Origin: Mesotaenium endlicherianum
Lineage: Eukaryota; Streptophyta; Zygnematophyceae; Zygnematales; Mesotaeniaceae
Assembly: GCA_009602735.1 (NCBI GenBank)
Contig: WELA01007467.1
Location: 27,778-90,660 of the forward strand
Length of the DNA: 62,883 bases
Direction: 5' to 3'
The notes under the pieces are model-generated. The model saw nothing but the letters and a program-made list of their open reading frames with translations, ran no database searches and was not told the origin of the DNA. Position 1 is the stretch's first letter. Each line of letters opens with the position of its first letter. The position numbers and the translations under genes were made by a program. This document shows positions 47,893-58,873 of this stretch, one piece after another.

Positions 47893-48450
47893 AGCTCATT
47901 GTACTCAGTTAAGAAGCAAAGTGACTCCCAAGCATTATGTACGAACCAATGAACTCCATAAAAAGTATTTAAAAGAAGCCCTGGTAAGCAGCCCTCCCAA
48001 TATTCTCACTCGCTCTTTTTGGCTAAGACACTTCACTTACTCTTAAATTTAGCATTTATAAGTACTTTTTAGTTCTTATACACGCTTGTTAAGAGTTTGA
48101 ATCTTGTTTATACTTCTTCATTATAGCTTATTGTACTCAATTAAGAAGCAATGATACTCTTAAGCTTTCTTTTTGAAGTAATAAACTAGACAGGAAGCAC
48201 AAAAAACATACTCCGTTAAGCGGCCCTTCCAGTGCTAGACTTTTTGTCACTAAGTCAAGCAATTATAAGTACTTCTAATTCTTATATGTTTGCTGATTAT
48301 AAGTGTTAGTGCTTCTATTTACTTTAATAACCCTTATTAGTCTCAGATACGATGAAGAAGTATTCTTACATCTTATGTCTGAACAAATCACGTCGTTAAT
48401 AAGTACCAAAACAAGATGCTGCTAAGCGGCCCTTCCACTTTCCCCTCCCA
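47893..48450. repeat. Three diverged tandem copies of a unit of about 200-230 bp
   Basis: AGCTCATTGTACTCAGTTAA at 47893 recurs as AGCTTATTGTACTCAATTAA near 48125 and in weaker form near 48330. Each copy later has a (G)TTAAGCGGCCCTTCC-like box (about 47980, 48217 and 48423). No ORF. Confidence 0.6.
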
Positions 48451-48500
48451 ATTTTATAACATACGTGTAGAAGTGAAGCGCCACGGGGGAGAAGAACTCT

Positions 48501-48737
48501 GTATGGCCCTTTGGTAAGGCTGCGCTTCTTGCAACCGGTGGCGGGGGTTGAAAAATCGATTGTTTACATTGCGCACGATCCCGTTAAACAATTACATATC
48601 TTTTGTCATACTTAAACGTAAGATAGAGTAGCGCTTGACGACAATGATACACGTCAAAGGTCAATAAATTGTAGAAACCTATGTGGCACTATGGTAAGTC
48701 GACGCTCCCTGTAATCGATGGCGGGGGTTGAAATCTG
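48501..48737. repeat. Pair of tRNA-like repeats 180 bp apart
   Basis: TATGGCCCTTTGGTAAGGC...GGCGGGGGTTGAAA at 48501-48558 recurs as TGTGGCACTATGGTAAGTC...GGCGGGGGTTGAAA at 48681-48737. TGGTAAG resembles a tRNA A-box and GGGGTTGAAA a B-box. Clover folding is not convincing, so a tRNA-derived repeat fits better than tRNA genes. Confidence 0.4.
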
Positions 48738-49212
48738 TCCGCTAACGCCCGATGTGGTTGACAAAACCTGAAATTATTTTTGCGACTCATCCTCGCACAG
48801 CGGGCATTGGAGACTTCCGAAAGCGCATCAAAAAATAACCAGCCATTTTGAACAAAAACAATTGCCTGGCACGACATGGTACTTTTACACGTGCAACCGA
48901 CATGGGACGTAAACGTCAGAGCTTCTTGGCGTTGACGCCGTTGTGACTTGGCGCACTAGGCAAACTAAGCTTTCTTTTTAACATCGAACTAAGCGAACTA
49001 GCGCACTTGGCAAACTAAGCGAACAAGCAAATGGCGTGATCCTTTTTATTCTTGGGATTACACAGTTTGTAAGCCTCGGAAGCAGTTCAACAGGTAACAA
49101 AAATGTAGGGCTCACTAGCAGCTGAATTTTTTTATCTTTGATGTTTTGGAATTTGCACAAAGGCAAGACATTCAAATGTGCAAAGCCTAATTTTAAAGTA
49201 CTTGCGTATTTG
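48738..49212. other. Right margin of the 33-kb block, no gene seen
   Basis: Mixed-composition DNA with direct repeats of ACTAAGC(G)AACTAGCGCA near 48960-49025. I see no coding signal. Confidence 0.35.
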
Positions 49213-49565
49213 CCTAGCTTGCCGTACTGATACCGCGTATCGCGTACGTATACGTATCAAAAAGAAACTTTGAAGAATTATGGTCCTCTTTTTTTTTCAA
49301 TTTAATACCAAAATAAAATTTCCCCTTCAACAGGCGGATGGTTGACATATATTTTCTATGGACCATCTATTCTTGACGCGCTCGTCATTCTCCACCTGAC
49401 GCGATCGACGAAATTTTCAATTTTCAAACTTTCCAAAAGTTACAGTCGCAAACAACTTCCTACTAAGTTCACACGCTTGGCGTATTTTGCCGTATTTTAC
49501 GTACAATTTTGGCACACCCGTATATACGTATCCAAACAGGTCGTATCCATATCTTTAAACTATGG
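49213..49565. mobile_element. Possible third hAT-type MITE
   Basis: The left edge CCTAGCTTGCCGTACTGATAC and the inverted right edge CCATAGTTTAAAGATATGGATAC resemble the ends of MITEs 1 and 2 (CCTAGTTTGAAATTCGGATAC). The interior has the same TACGTAT-type motifs. No 8-bp duplication is found. It lies at the point where the copia integrase frame is lost. Confidence 0.35.
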
Positions 49566-49845
49566 TGCGAAGGTGAGCAACCATGGCTTGGAGCCAAACC
49601 ATGCTTCAAAGGGAGTCATCTCTGTATTAGGTAAGTGGCGGTGTAGACTGCTTCAGCCCAAAAGATAGTAGAAAGGTTGGCATGAGCTAACATAGGCTTG
49701 GCTTGATCTTGGACAGTTCTATTGAAGCATTCCGTAGCCCCATTGTGTTGAGGGGTGCAAGGAACTGTGAATTGGTTGAAGAATGCCTTTGTTGGAACAC
49801 CATTGTTGAAATTTCTTGGAAGTATATTCTCCCCCATTTTTTGAG
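49566..49845 (-). pseudogene. Copia integrase fragment (core, C-terminal half)
   Basis: Reads VPCTPQHNGATECFNRTVQD (the glutamate-containing end of the copia integrase core), then FWAEAVYTATYLI and, after a shift, TPFEAWFGSKP, all standard copia landmarks. It continues the integrase frame cut at 56699 by the solo LTR: TTGAG is duplicated at 49841-49845 and 56699-56703. Confidence 0.85.
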
Positions 49846-50006
49846 TGAAATGAATCGACTTACCAACAGGCGATTAATAATCAACAAAAATCTTTATATC
49901 AGCAAAGTAATATTTGTGAATATTTTTTTAGTTGATTTAACAGCAAAAGACAATACATTAGCAGTAAGCAATACTCATAAGTCAAATGCAAGTGAACGAG
50001 CATCAA

Positions 50007-50750
50007 TGAAAGGGGCAAAGTGCCCTAGTGGAAGCGTAGTGACTCACGAGGAAAGGAACTAGTTGCCATCATACTAGAGAGTGCAGCGGCATATCACTAA
50101 CAAAGCTTAGGAAAATTACTCAACATTTTGAGTAGCAAGAAACTGCTCACAAATGATGTAGGATGAAAGGCCTTGTCATTACAAACCCGTAGAAATTTAC
50201 AGAAGTGAAAACTCCTAAGAAACAAAGAAGTTATGCCTATTTATAATTTTCTGCCTAAGTTCTCCTCCCTAGGAGGAAGCTACGGATTTTCCTAAGTGTT
50301 CGTCAAATCGTCCCTTCCAGAATATTCGTGAGTAAGCCAGATCAGTCTAATCTGACGTGTCGGGCCGAATTGACGTCCACATACATGCATCGATATTACT
50401 AGAATATTCTATCTTAGACGCGCTAGGCTAAACCGAAACTTCTAGGTAAATCGACCTAGTCGGCACTCCGCGTCAGCCGAACTTACGTGAAGGTTCGAGT
50501 TCATTCTAACGGGCCAGATCGCTCGACGCTGTCGGTCAATCCGACGGTCGCGCTCACCGCGAATTAAGGACAGTCGTCAACCGACCTCAAAACTAATTAA
50601 ACTTCGGAAATCCATAACTCTCTCAATACTTGACCAAATTCGATGAACTTTATATCAAAATGACCACAAAAATGCACTCTACACTACTATACAATCAAAA
50701 CATACTTTCATGAAACTCAAAAATGCACTTTATAAACCTATGACCTTACA
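50007..50750 (-). repeat. 3' LTR of gypsy element 3
   Basis: 744 bp, plus-strand ends TGAAAGGGGC and GACCTTACA. The pol stop codon at 50738-50740 lies inside it. Confidence 0.95.
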
Positions 50751-53700
50751 TCATCCCCCTCCTCAAGATGCGACGTCCTCGACGCATTCTGCAGATAACG
50801 TCTCAACTTACTCTTACAATGAGTCAAGTTGGCCTCTGGCTCCCAAGTGTTGTCGTCCGCATGGTAGCCTTTCCACTTGACCAGATACTCTTGGACAAAT
50901 CGTTGACCTCGCTTGACTCGTCGATCGCCGACAATCGCCTCCACTTCATACTCCAATACATCATCGATCTCGACCGGTGGTGGCGGTGTAGGTAGTCGTC
51001 CTGGATGTCCTTCATTCGGGTCAACGTATGGCCGCAGACAACTGACATGGAACACATCATGGATACGCCAGCCTGAAGGAAGTTCCAACTTGTAGGCCAC
51101 TGGATTCACCTGCTTGAGCACTACAAAGGGACCTGTAAACCGTGCCCGCAGTTTCCTCTTGCCTGTGAAAGGTAGGTTCTCTGTGGACAAGAGTACTTTG
51201 TCGCCCACATGGAATGTCACTTCCCTCCTGTGCTTGTTAGCATGCTTGACCTGCTCTTCCTGTGCCTTCCGAATACACGTCTTCGCCATATCCCAAGTCT
51301 TGGCCATCTGCTCCATAAAAGCTTGTGTAGTAGGAACCTGAGTCTCCTTGGCCTTCTCCAACAAGATGTTCCCTGGATGATATACTTCTCTCCCATAAAC
51401 CATAGCGAATGGTGACTGCTTGGTCGATCCCTGCATGCTGTTGTTGTAGGCAAACTCCAATCCTGGCAGCTTCTTGTCCCACTCTGAAGGGTCCTCCATA
51501 GTGAAACTCCTGAGCACCTCTTGCAGAGTTCTGTTGAGCCTCTCACTCTGCCCGTCTGTCTGAGGGTGATAGGAAGTGCTCATACTCAGCTTGGTCCCCA
51601 TCAAAGTAAACAATGACCGCCAAAAGTTGCTAGTAAACCTTGGATCCCGATCTGAAACAATCACCTTCGGCAACCCATGTAGCCTGAAAATATGATCAAA
51701 GAATAGCCGTGCCACATCTGCTGCCGTAGAAGTCTCCTTCATGGGAATGAAGTGAGCCATCTTGCTGAGTCTGTCAGACACTACCCATACTGCATCGTGC
51801 CCTTGACCACTGACTGGTAACGATGTGATGAAGTCCATAGCAATCTGCTCCCAAGGATACTCTGGAATAGGCAGGGGCCGCAATGTACCTCCCTTCTTTT
51901 GATTTGGTGTCTTGTTTCTCTGGCACGCATCGCAACTCCTGATCCACTCCTCGATGTCCTTGTCCATATTTCTCCAGTAATATTCCCGCTTCAGCACGCT
52001 TGCCGTCTTCTCGCTTCCAAAGTGTCCAGCATATAAGCAGTCATGATGCTCCGTAAGTAGTAAGTCTCGTAGCTCCTTGATGTCAGGTACCACCACTCTC
52101 TTGGAATCACCATAATACCATATGCCGTCCTTCTTCTGCATACTCGCGTTGAACTCCGCTGCTCCACCATCAGCAAACTGTGGGTCCTCCTCATAACCTT
52201 TTTGAAGCTTCTCCTTGAAGTCCATATTCTCCTTGATGACTGAGACAGCTGCAAGGTCACACCTCCTGGATAAAGCGTCTGCAGGGTTGATCTTCCCAGG
52301 TAAGTACTCAATCTTGTGGTCGAACTGTTGCAGAAACTCCATCCACCTTGCTTGTCTTGGTGTCAACGTTGGCTGCGTCATAAACTTCTCCAAGCTCTTG
52401 TGGTCGGTCTTGATGAACACCTTCCGGCCGTCCACATAACATCGCCAAATCCTCAAAGCCTGGATAATAGCCAACATCTCTCGCTCGTGTGCTGCATAGT
52501 TCTGCTCTGCAGGACTCAACTTCCTGCTCTCATATGCCACAGGCTGCAATCCTTTGCCCTGGTCCTGGAGAAGAATGGCTCCCACTGCAAAGTTTGACGC
52601 GTCTGTGATGATGGTGAAAGGAAGCTCTGGACTGGCAATTGCCAACACAGGTGCCTGTGTTAACAGCTCTTTAATCTTCTCGAAGGCTTGCTGCTCCTTG
52701 TCACCCCATAGCCACTTCTCCTGCTTCTTCAACATGTCCGTGAGCGGTGCACACACCTTGGCAAATCCTTCAATGAAACGTCGATAATAATTCGCCATGC
52801 CGAGGAAACTCCTGAGTTGATGAATATCAGCAGGTACCGGCCAATCTCTGACTGCTTGCACCTTCTTCTGCTCCACCTTGACTCCTTCAGCTCCCACTAT
52901 GTGTCCAAGAAACTCGACCTCCTTGAGACAGAAGTCGCACTTGCTCATCTTCCCATACAGCTTCTGATCTCTCAAGACCTCCAACACCTTCCTCAGATGC
53001 TCCACATGCTCTTCCAAGGTCTTCGAATAGATCAGGATGTCGTCCAAAAATACCACCACAAACTGGTCCAAGTAGGGTCTGAAGATACTATTCATGAGTC
53101 CCATGAATGTAGCAGGTGCATTAGTCAATCCAAAAGGCATGACTGTGAACTCGAACAAACCATAGCGAGTTCTGAAAGCAGTCTTCTGAACGTCTCCTTC
53201 CGCAATCCGTACCTGGTGATAGCCACTCCTCAAATCGATCTTCGAGAAATACTTCGCCCCGACAAGCCTGTCAATCAACTCGTCCACTCGTGGAAGTGGG
53301 TACCTGTTCTTGATGGTGACCTTGTTGAGTGCCCGGTAGTCGACACACATCCTCATAGTCCCATCCTTCTTCTTCACAAATAAGACTGGCGCTGCAAATG
53401 GAGACTCGCTGGGTCGGATGAATCCCTTCTCCAATAACTCCGTCAGTTGCTTCTTTAACTCATCCAACTCCGCAAACGATTGTCGATAGGCGGGTCTCAC
53501 TGGTGGCTTGCTCCCTGGTTCCAACTCAATCTTGTGCTCCATAGCTCTCTGTGGAGGTAATCCTGCAGGTAGTTCCTCAGGAAACACGCACTTGAACTCC
53601 TCCAACAGCGCCTTAATTTGGGCAGGCATCTCAGCAGGCTTCTTCTCTTGAGCAGTTGGGCTCTGCTCCTTCTGAGCAAGGGGATCAGACACCACTACTT

Positions 53701-54421
53701 GCTCCTCCGGCGATGTACATTCGCCCAGGCTGTTAGGATTCACGCTTGCTCCATCTGATGACCTGGCCAGGGCCACCGAAACAAGGTACATCTCCTTCAC
53801 CTGATTCGCCCTGCATAGCTTCTTAACTTGCAGGCTCGACAGAAGACAGTTACTTGTGGTCGTATCTACCTCCACCTGTTTCGCTGTCTCCATTCGACCA
53901 TCACGCCCTTGGACTTTCACTTGTCCTGTGCTCCAGTGCACTTGAGGGTTGGCTTTCCTTAGCCATGGTCGGCCCAATATCACCTCATGGTGACCCAACT
54001 CTGCCTGCTCCATAACTTCCTTACTCCGGTGCCCCGCTACTTCCACGTGAATAGCTTCCGTAGGTGCACCACACTTGAGTCTCTGCCCATTTGCCAAAAT
54101 TGCCTCCTTAGGCTCATAATGCTTCTGCACAGGGACTCGCCACTCTTTCACCAGCTTCTTGTGCACAAAGTTTGCACTTGCGCCACTGTCGACCATACAC
54201 TTCGCATTGTTGCCGTCGACCACTCCTTCCACGATGATAGGCTTGTCAACGTCTCGTCCTTTGCTTCTCGGCAGGCTCCTGGGGATAACCTCCTTGTGAG
54301 TTCTCGTCTTCACGCCAGTAGACACCCCAGAACGACTTACTGGCGTCCTCCTTTTTCCTGCTGTTGAGGTTGCTTCGCCTTCACATGACAGTCTCGAGCC
54401 AGATGTCCAAGCTTGCCGCAA
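50738..54421 (-). CDS. pol of gypsy element 3
   Basis: 1227 aa, uninterrupted. Protease [14 protein letters not shown] (about 77-90). RT with [19 protein letters not shown] (about 348-366), [13 protein letters not shown] and [11 protein letters not shown] (FLDD 458-461). RNase H with [15 protein letters not shown] and [11 protein letters not shown]. Integrase with HHDCLYAGH and CDACQRNK zinc ligands, then core carboxylates in [21 protein letters not shown] and [33 protein letters not shown] module and chromodomain ([30 protein letters not shown], about 1150-1215) follow. The frame is -1 relative to gag, overlapping it by 85 bases. True pol translation begins in the overlap, not at the Met. 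The last codons run through the polypurine tract and into the 3' LTR. Confidence 0.95.
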   Translation of the reverse strand: MRQAWTSGSRLSCEGEATSTAGKRRTPVSRSGVSTGVKTRTHKEVIPRSLPRSKGRDVDKPIIVEGVVDGNNAKCMVDSGASANFVHKKLVKEWRVPVQKHYEPKEAILANGQRLKCGAPTEAIHVEVAGHRSKEVMEQAELGHHEVILGRPWLRKANPQVHWSTGQVKVQGRDGRMETAKQVEVDTTTSNCLLSSLQVKKLCRANQVKEMYLVSVALARSSDGASVNPNSLGECTSPEEQVVVSDPLAQKEQSPTAQEKKPAEMPAQIKALLEEFKCVFPEELPAGLPPQRAMEHKIELEPGSKPPVRPAYRQSFAELDELKKQLTELLEKGFIRPSESPFAAPVLFVKKKDGTMRMCVDYRALNKVTIKNRYPLPRVDELIDRLVGAKYFSKIDLRSGYHQVRIAEGDVQKTAFRTRYGLFEFTVMPFGLTNAPATFMGLMNSIFRPYLDQFVVVFLDDILIYSKTLEEHVEHLRKVLEVLRDQKLYGKMSKCDFCLKEVEFLGHIVGAEGVKVEQKKVQAVRDWPVPADIHQLRSFLGMANYYRRFIEGFAKVCAPLTDMLKKQEKWLWGDKEQQAFEKIKELLTQAPVLAIASPELPFTIITDASNFAVGAILLQDQGKGLQPVAYESRKLSPAEQNYAAHEREMLAIIQALRIWRCYVDGRKVFIKTDHKSLEKFMTQPTLTPRQARWMEFLQQFDHKIEYLPGKINPADALSRRCDLAAVSVIKENMDFKEKLQKGYEEDPQFADGGAAEFNASMQKKDGIWYYGDSKRVVVPDIKELRDLLLTEHHDCLYAGHFGSEKTASVLKREYYWRNMDKDIEEWIRSCDACQRNKTPNQKKGGTLRPLPIPEYPWEQIAMDFITSLPVSGQGHDAVWVVSDRLSKMAHFIPMKETSTAADVARLFFDHIFRLHGLPKVIVSDRDPRFTSNFWRSLFTLMGTKLSMSTSYHPQTDGQSERLNRTLQEVLRSFTMEDPSEWDKKLPGLEFAYNNSMQGSTKQSPFAMVYGREVYHPGNILLEKAKETQVPTTQAFMEQMAKTWDMAKTCIRKAQEEQVKHANKHRREVTFHVGDKVLLSTENLPFTGKRKLRARFTGPFVVLKQVNPVAYKLELPSGWRIHDVFHVSCLRPYVDPNEGHPGRLPTPPPPVEIDDVLEYEVEAIVGDRRVKRGQRFVQEYLVKWKGYHADDNTWEPEANLTHCKSKLRRYLQNASRTSHLEEGDDVRS
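50751..50767 (-). promoter_or_regulatory. Polypurine tract of element 3, inside the pol frame
   Basis: The minus strand reads GAGGAGGGGGATGA before the 3' LTR. In pol it encodes Glu-Glu-Gly-Asp, so primer function and protein tail share these bases. Confidence 0.75.
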
Positions 54422-55368
54422 CTATAGCACGGTCCTCTCGGCTTGAAATTCTGCTGCCTGCGCTGGTACTGCACAAGTCCCAACTCCATGGGTACTGGAC
54501 CTTGAACACTCGTGCTTGGCGCTTGAGATCCAAAGTGTCGATATCCTCCAAAGTTGTGGCTGCCCCACTGCCTCTGACTATACTCCACAGCGTCGACCCT
54601 TGTTGCCAATGCCATCATTTCTCCAAGACTGGTAGGGTCCTTGAGCGCCACTTCCTTGGCCACAGTTGGCTTGAGTCCCCTCTTGAACTTGTCCATCATC
54701 TCCGACTCGTGCATGGATGGACATTGAAGCACCAGCTCGTTGAAGCGCGATACATACTCCTGAACGCTTCCTCGTTGACGAAGGCGCACCAATAGATCTC
54801 GAGCGGTAGCCTCGGGTGCAATAGGTTGAAATTGCCTCTTCAAGCCTTCAAATAGCTGATCAACAGTAGCAGGAACTCCAGACAGCTGCTCTTCTCGTTC
54901 ATACCAAGCTCCAGCACTCTTCTGCAGCAAAGTTATGACAAAGGCGACTTGCCTGTCGGGCGTGAGCGCAGAATACTCCATAAACTTCTTCACTCCAAAA
55001 ATCCATTGATGAACAGGCGGCGATCCACGCTCTCCAGTATAAACTTCAGGCTTAGGTGCACGCACTCCTGATGCGGGTGGAATAACTGGTTGCACCACTG
55101 GGTTAACATGAATCGGTGGTACAACAGGTGCAGGTGCCGAACTCGTCGAAGCGGCGTTCCCCATAACAACTCGCACCATTCTCTCCACCTCCGCGCGCAT
55201 ATTTTGTTGAAACTGGGTGTAGACTTCTCCTCCAATTGCATTTGCCATTTGTCTTAGCATCGCCTGCATCTCTTGTTGCTCTCTGGTCATTGTTGGTGCT
55301 GCCTGCTGCCCCGCGCGCTCAACATGCTCGACATGTTCGCCTCCTCCAGCTGCCGGCTGCGACTCCAT
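54337..55368 (-). CDS. gag of gypsy element 3
   Basis: 343 aa. N-terminal helix region, then a Pro/Val-rich linker, then the retrotransposon gag domain (about 115-270: [48 protein letters not shown]). One zinc knuckle, [14 protein letters not shown] (314-327), and a Gln/Lys/Arg tail complete it. It starts 38 bases inside the 5' LTR boundary and ends within the pol overlap. Confidence 0.94.
   Translation of the reverse strand: MESQPAAGGGEHVEHVERAGQQAAPTMTREQQEMQAMLRQMANAIGGEVYTQFQQNMRAEVERMVRVVMGNAASTSSAPAPVVPPIHVNPVVQPVIPPASGVRAPKPEVYTGERGSPPVHQWIFGVKKFMEYSALTPDRQVAFVITLLQKSAGAWYEREEQLSGVPATVDQLFEGLKRQFQPIAPEATARDLLVRLRQRGSVQEYVSRFNELVLQCPSMHESEMMDKFKRGLKPTVAKEVALKDPTSLGEMMALATRVDAVEYSQRQWGSHNFGGYRHFGSQAPSTSVQGPVPMELGLVQYQRRQQNFKPRGPCYSCGKLGHLARDCHVKAKQPQQQEKGGRQ
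54351..54358 (-). promoter_or_regulatory. Candidate -1 frameshift site of element 3 (GGAAAAAG)
   Basis: In the gag frame the sequence is G GAA AAA G, five codons before the gag stop, and a -1 slip here enters the open pol frame. It is not a canonical X XXY YYZ heptamer, so this is only the most slip-prone run in the overlap. Confidence 0.35.
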
Positions 55369-55391
55369 AATATAATATGCAAACTAGCCCT

Positions 55392-55403
55392 GCTCCGATA
55401 CCA
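55392..55403 (-). promoter_or_regulatory. Primer binding site of element 3
   Basis: TGGTATCGGAGC (iMet type), shared with elements 1 and 2 although the families differ. Confidence 0.85.
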
Positions 55404-55405
55404 GA

Positions 55406-56148
55406 TGAAAGGGGCAAAGTGCCCTAGTGGAAGCGTAGTGACTCACGAGGAAAGGAACTAGTTGCCATCATACTAGAGAGTGCAGCGGCATATCACTAAC
55501 AAAGCTTAGGAAAATTACTCAACATTTTGAGTAGCAAGAAACTGCTCACAAATGATGTAGGATGAAAGGCCTTGTCATTACAAACCCGTAGAAATTTACA
55601 GAAGTGAAAACTCATAAGAAACAAAGAAGTTATGCCTATTTATAATTTTCTGCCTAAGTTCTCCTCCCTAGGAGGAAGCTACGGATTTTCCTAAGTGTTC
55701 GTCAAATCGTCCCTTCCAGAATATTCGTGAGTAAGCCAGATCAGTCTAATCTGACGTGTCGGGCCGAATTGACGTCCACATACATGCATCGACATTACTA
55801 GAATATTCTATCTTAGACGCGCTAGGCTAAACCGAAACTTCTAAGTCAATCGACCTAGTCGGCACTCCGCGTCAGCCAAACTTACGTGAAGGTTCGAGTT
55901 TATTCCAACGGGCCAGATCGCTCGACGCTGTCGGTCAATCCGACGGTCGCGCTCACCGCGAATTAAGGCAGTCGTCAACCGACCTCAAAACTAATTAAAC
56001 TTCGGAAATCCATAACTCTCTCAATACTTCACCAAATTCGACGAACTTTATATCAAAATTACCACAAAAATGCACTCTACAGTACTGTACAATCAAAACA
56101 TACTTTCATGAAACTCAAAAATGCACTTTATAAACCTATGACCTTACA
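55406..56148 (-). repeat. 5' LTR of gypsy element 3
   Basis: 743 bp, nearly identical to the 3' LTR. Confidence 0.95.
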
Positions 56149-56698
56149 ATCTTCATACAATCAGTAAACTCATACATAAATAAGGTCAGAAGACGATTCG
56201 CATCAATGGCTTCTTGCCTAATTGGATTCAAATATCTCTCAGTAAGCGGTACAGAAGAGTTGGCCTCGTTTCCAAATGCCGAACTCGAGAGCAATATCTA
56301 GCGTATGTACATGAAATGAGTTTACTGTTCAACGGCAAGTGCGATGGCACCGCCTACCCGGGAGTTAACCACGCTGGTAGGACCTCGGCTAACCAAATCC
56401 ACAGCCATCTCCCATCATCCCAAATTGCCATCCACCTTAAGGGTGTCATCTGGCCACCCATCTAGCACACCACACTTAAATGCGTAACTAGGCAGTTCGC
56501 TGCTATCGAGTACGGCAGTCGGCTGGCTGTCAAAGAATGTGTCAGCAAGCTGACCTAAGTCGACAGGCTGACCTAATTGACTTCAGCCTGCTGCTTTCGG
56601 CTGAGTCATTAAACTGAGTATTTTAAAAATACAGCAAGCTTATTTAATTATCGTATTTAAATAAATATTATATTTACTCAATATACTCATTCATTACA

Positions 56699-57505
56699 TT
56701 GAGCAAAAGGTCTTGATAATAGAGCCATGCATATTCTCAACCAAAGCTGCATATTCTTGAGCAGCTTGAAGTGCATCAGGTTTGTGTCTGAGCATTACCA
56801 CCATAGGGTAAGGTGAATGATCGTCAAGGAAAGATATAAAATATCTACTACCTCCTAGAGCTGGAGTCTGCATAGGGCCTGAGAAATCTGAATGAAATAG
56901 ATTTAATGGACAAAATCTCTGGTATGCTGATGTGCATGAAGGGAAGCTCTGCTGTGGCGACCTTGAAGACAAGGATCGAGCACAGAGTGGGAGGGGAAGT
57001 AGAGGAGAACAAATTTGAAGGTAAGCCTGACACAAGCTGTTCTTGTTGAAGCCTATACAGAGAAGGAAAACTTAAGCCTTCAAATCTGCGACGCCAAAGG
57101 TTGGCTGTAGTTGTAAAATTTGCTAGTAAGGCTGAGTGTTCAAAGACGACATAAGGTGTAGACTTCTTCAATGCTCCCGGGCTTCACATTGTAGTTCATA
57201 GAGTCTAGAGACTTTCTTGGCAAAACTAACAGGTTGATGTTGTGGATTGAAGAGGGTGCATGTGTTGCCTGAGAAGGCAACTTGTGCTCCCTTCGCATTA
57301 GCGTGAATGACACTAAACAAATTGTGTGTCAAAGTAGGGATATATAACACTTCATGAAGGAGTACGGGATGATTCTTCTTTTGTCTGTCAAAGAAAATGA
57401 CAGGTACAGTGCCAGAGTAAGTTGCTCGGACAACAAAATCATTGTCAAGAGTGACTGGCTGAGAGGGGTTCAACTCTGAGAGAGTGGAAACCCACTCCTT
57501 GACAT
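56699..57505 (-). pseudogene. Copia protease/pre-integrase and integrase N-terminal fragment
   Basis: Frames 57473-57168 and 57171-56699 read LHEVLYIPTLTHNLFSVI (pre-integrase domain) and, after shifts, LFHSDFSGPMQTPALGGSRYF with SFLDDHSPY, the first part of the copia integrase core. The frame is cut by the solo LTR at 56699 and resumes at 49845. Several frame breaks are present. Confidence 0.82.
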
Positions 57506-57745
57506 CCTAGTTTGAAATTCGGATACGTCGCATACGTGTGTACGGATTTGCCGCGCGTAGAGAACGTGAGACTCAAACCTGTACGTTGGAATAGGTTGAA
57601 ATAGTGTTGGTGGAATAAACCAACTACAAATCGAAAATAAATCAAAATTTTTGGTTATACGCCAATACGGAGCATCGCGATACGGAGTATTGCAATACTT
57701 ACGATTCGGCCAAAAGAGGTTGTACGGGAGTATTTCAAAACTAGG
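57506..57745. mobile_element. hAT-type MITE 2 (perfect 8-bp TSD)
   Basis: 240 bp with ends CCTAGTTTGAAAT and ATTTCAAAACTAGG. The target duplication CTTGACAT is perfect at 57498-57505 and 57746-57753, diagnostic of hAT. It lies in the protease region of the copia. Related to MITE 1 by ends and TACG-rich interior. Confidence 0.9.
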
Positions 57746-58207
57746 CTTGACATGGCACATGTGTGCAGAATCATTAGATTCTAAAATCCCGATGAGGAGA
57801 GGTTGGCTACTGGTTAACAGGAGGGAGACTGAGAGACTGTGTTCTTGAAGTAAAGAGGTATGTGCTGATATTGGATTTGATTCTGTAGAAGATAGTTGAG
57901 TTGATTGAGCTTTTTTTTTGGCTGCAAGCTTGGGACATGTCTCTTTTTGATGACCTTTTTTCTTGCAGTATTTGTAGAAAAATTTAGTCTGCTTTGGAGA
58001 AAGAGAAGACAAAACTGACTTTGACTTTTGAGTTCTTGATGAAGACACTACTGATCTAGAGAAGGGAGGAGAAGGCTTGGGATATAAAGCCAAGTTCTGA
58101 ATTGTGTCTGTGACGACTCTTATATTGTTTTCAGTGATGAGGAACTCGGAGAAGCCATCAGATGTTTGATCTTCTTCCTTAAGGACATTGAGCTGAAGGT
58201 TCAGCAA
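57746..58207 (-). pseudogene. Copia gag and start of protease (5'-truncated)
   Basis: NLQLNVLKEEDQTSDGFSEF (end of the UBN2-type gag domain) comes first, then a CCHC knuckle in which the first Cys codon TGC has become TAC (FYKYCKKKGHQKETC). A degenerate protease site follows (NDSAHMCHVK in place of DSGAS-HM). The N-terminal gag and the primer site are missing: truncated LTR sequence joins gag directly at about 58210-58240. Confidence 0.75.
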
Positions 58208-58239
58208 CTGTATTGATTAGGTAGGCCTTCCATAAATGC

Positions 58240-58690
58240 AGACTCTGAAGAATTCAAAGTTGAATGAAGCTTTGTTGTATGTTATGATTGCAAAATGAAG
58301 GTTCAGTTCAAGAGACTGACCTTTATAGCTGAGCTTATAAGTTCTATCTCTTTTATGCGCCAAAACTGAAGCTTCTCGCATTTACTTGATCAATGCATCT
58401 CAAGTGCTAGTCACTTATTAGTAAGATTGAAGCACTAAAATGCAATGTATGTGGCCAGAACATGTCAGACTATATGTCAAAGTTGACTAAATATGACAAA
58501 TGACTAGTAGCTAGCAAGTGTGAATGAAAATGGCCTAGTCACAGGTATATTGACTTAGTCTAGTATGAACAGGTTCTAAGTCTTACGGCCAACTTATAGG
58601 AACGACACATAGGTTTGACTATAGGCTAGCTACAAGGTGTCAACTCAACTCTGATGGTCAACCAACTATGACTGAAGGGGTCAGTAAACA
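58240..58690 (-). repeat. 5' LTR of the copia element, truncated
   Basis: Aligns with about 12780-13221 and ends GTCAGTAAACA. About 110 bp that should adjoin the primer site are deleted. Confidence 0.85.
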
Positions 58691-58873
58691 CAGACATCAT
58701 TTCCGTGTTTGTACAACGTCCTACATGGCCATTTCTCAAATAGGCGCCATTTCTCACGTTCAGATGTACGCTAGGTGTTCGATTTTCTTCTCATTGTCTA
58801 TTGCATAGATGTTCCTTTCAAACTCATATCGTATAGTCCTCTTCAATCCCATCATATGAGTCCAGCGCCTTAT

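Larger units (their letters stand above)
50007..56148 (-). mobile_element. Ty3/gypsy chromovirus element 3 (young, apparently complete)
   Basis: 6.14 kb with LTRs 50007-50750 and 55406-56148, which differ at about 13 positions in 744 (near 2%). gag and pol are both fully open. PBS TGGTATCGGAGC lies at 55403-55392, two bases from the 5' LTR. It is the youngest insertion in the window and may be autonomous. It is a different family from elements 1 and 2: shorter, no ORF3, unrelated LTR. The flanks ATCAA and ATCTT match only at three of five bases, so the TSD is eroded or imperfect. Confidence 0.93.
49846..56698 (-). mobile_element. Solo LTR of the element 1/2 family, split by gypsy element 3
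   Basis: The LTR pieces 49846-50006 and 56149-56698 (711 bp together) carry the ends TGAAATGAATC and CATTCATTACA. TSD TTGAG lies at 49841-49845 and 56699-56703. There is no internal region of its own. Its host is the copia integrase and its guest is the whole of element 3. Confidence 0.9.
12672..58690 (-). mobile_element. Ty1/copia retrotransposon, decayed and heavily nested, inserted in SDR-B intron 1
   Basis: The plus-strand edges are TGTTGACTAATC at 12672 and GTCAGTAAACA ending at 58690. Outside them the unit B sequence stops at CATGACCC and resumes at CAGACATC. Unit A reads CATGACCCTCAGACATC at about 2400, giving the empty site. No clear target duplication is visible. Coding remains run right to left: gag, protease, integrase, reverse transcriptase, RNase H. 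Both LTRs belong to this element. Everything between about 16646 and 49565, and between 49846 and 56698, is later insertion. Confidence 0.85.
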
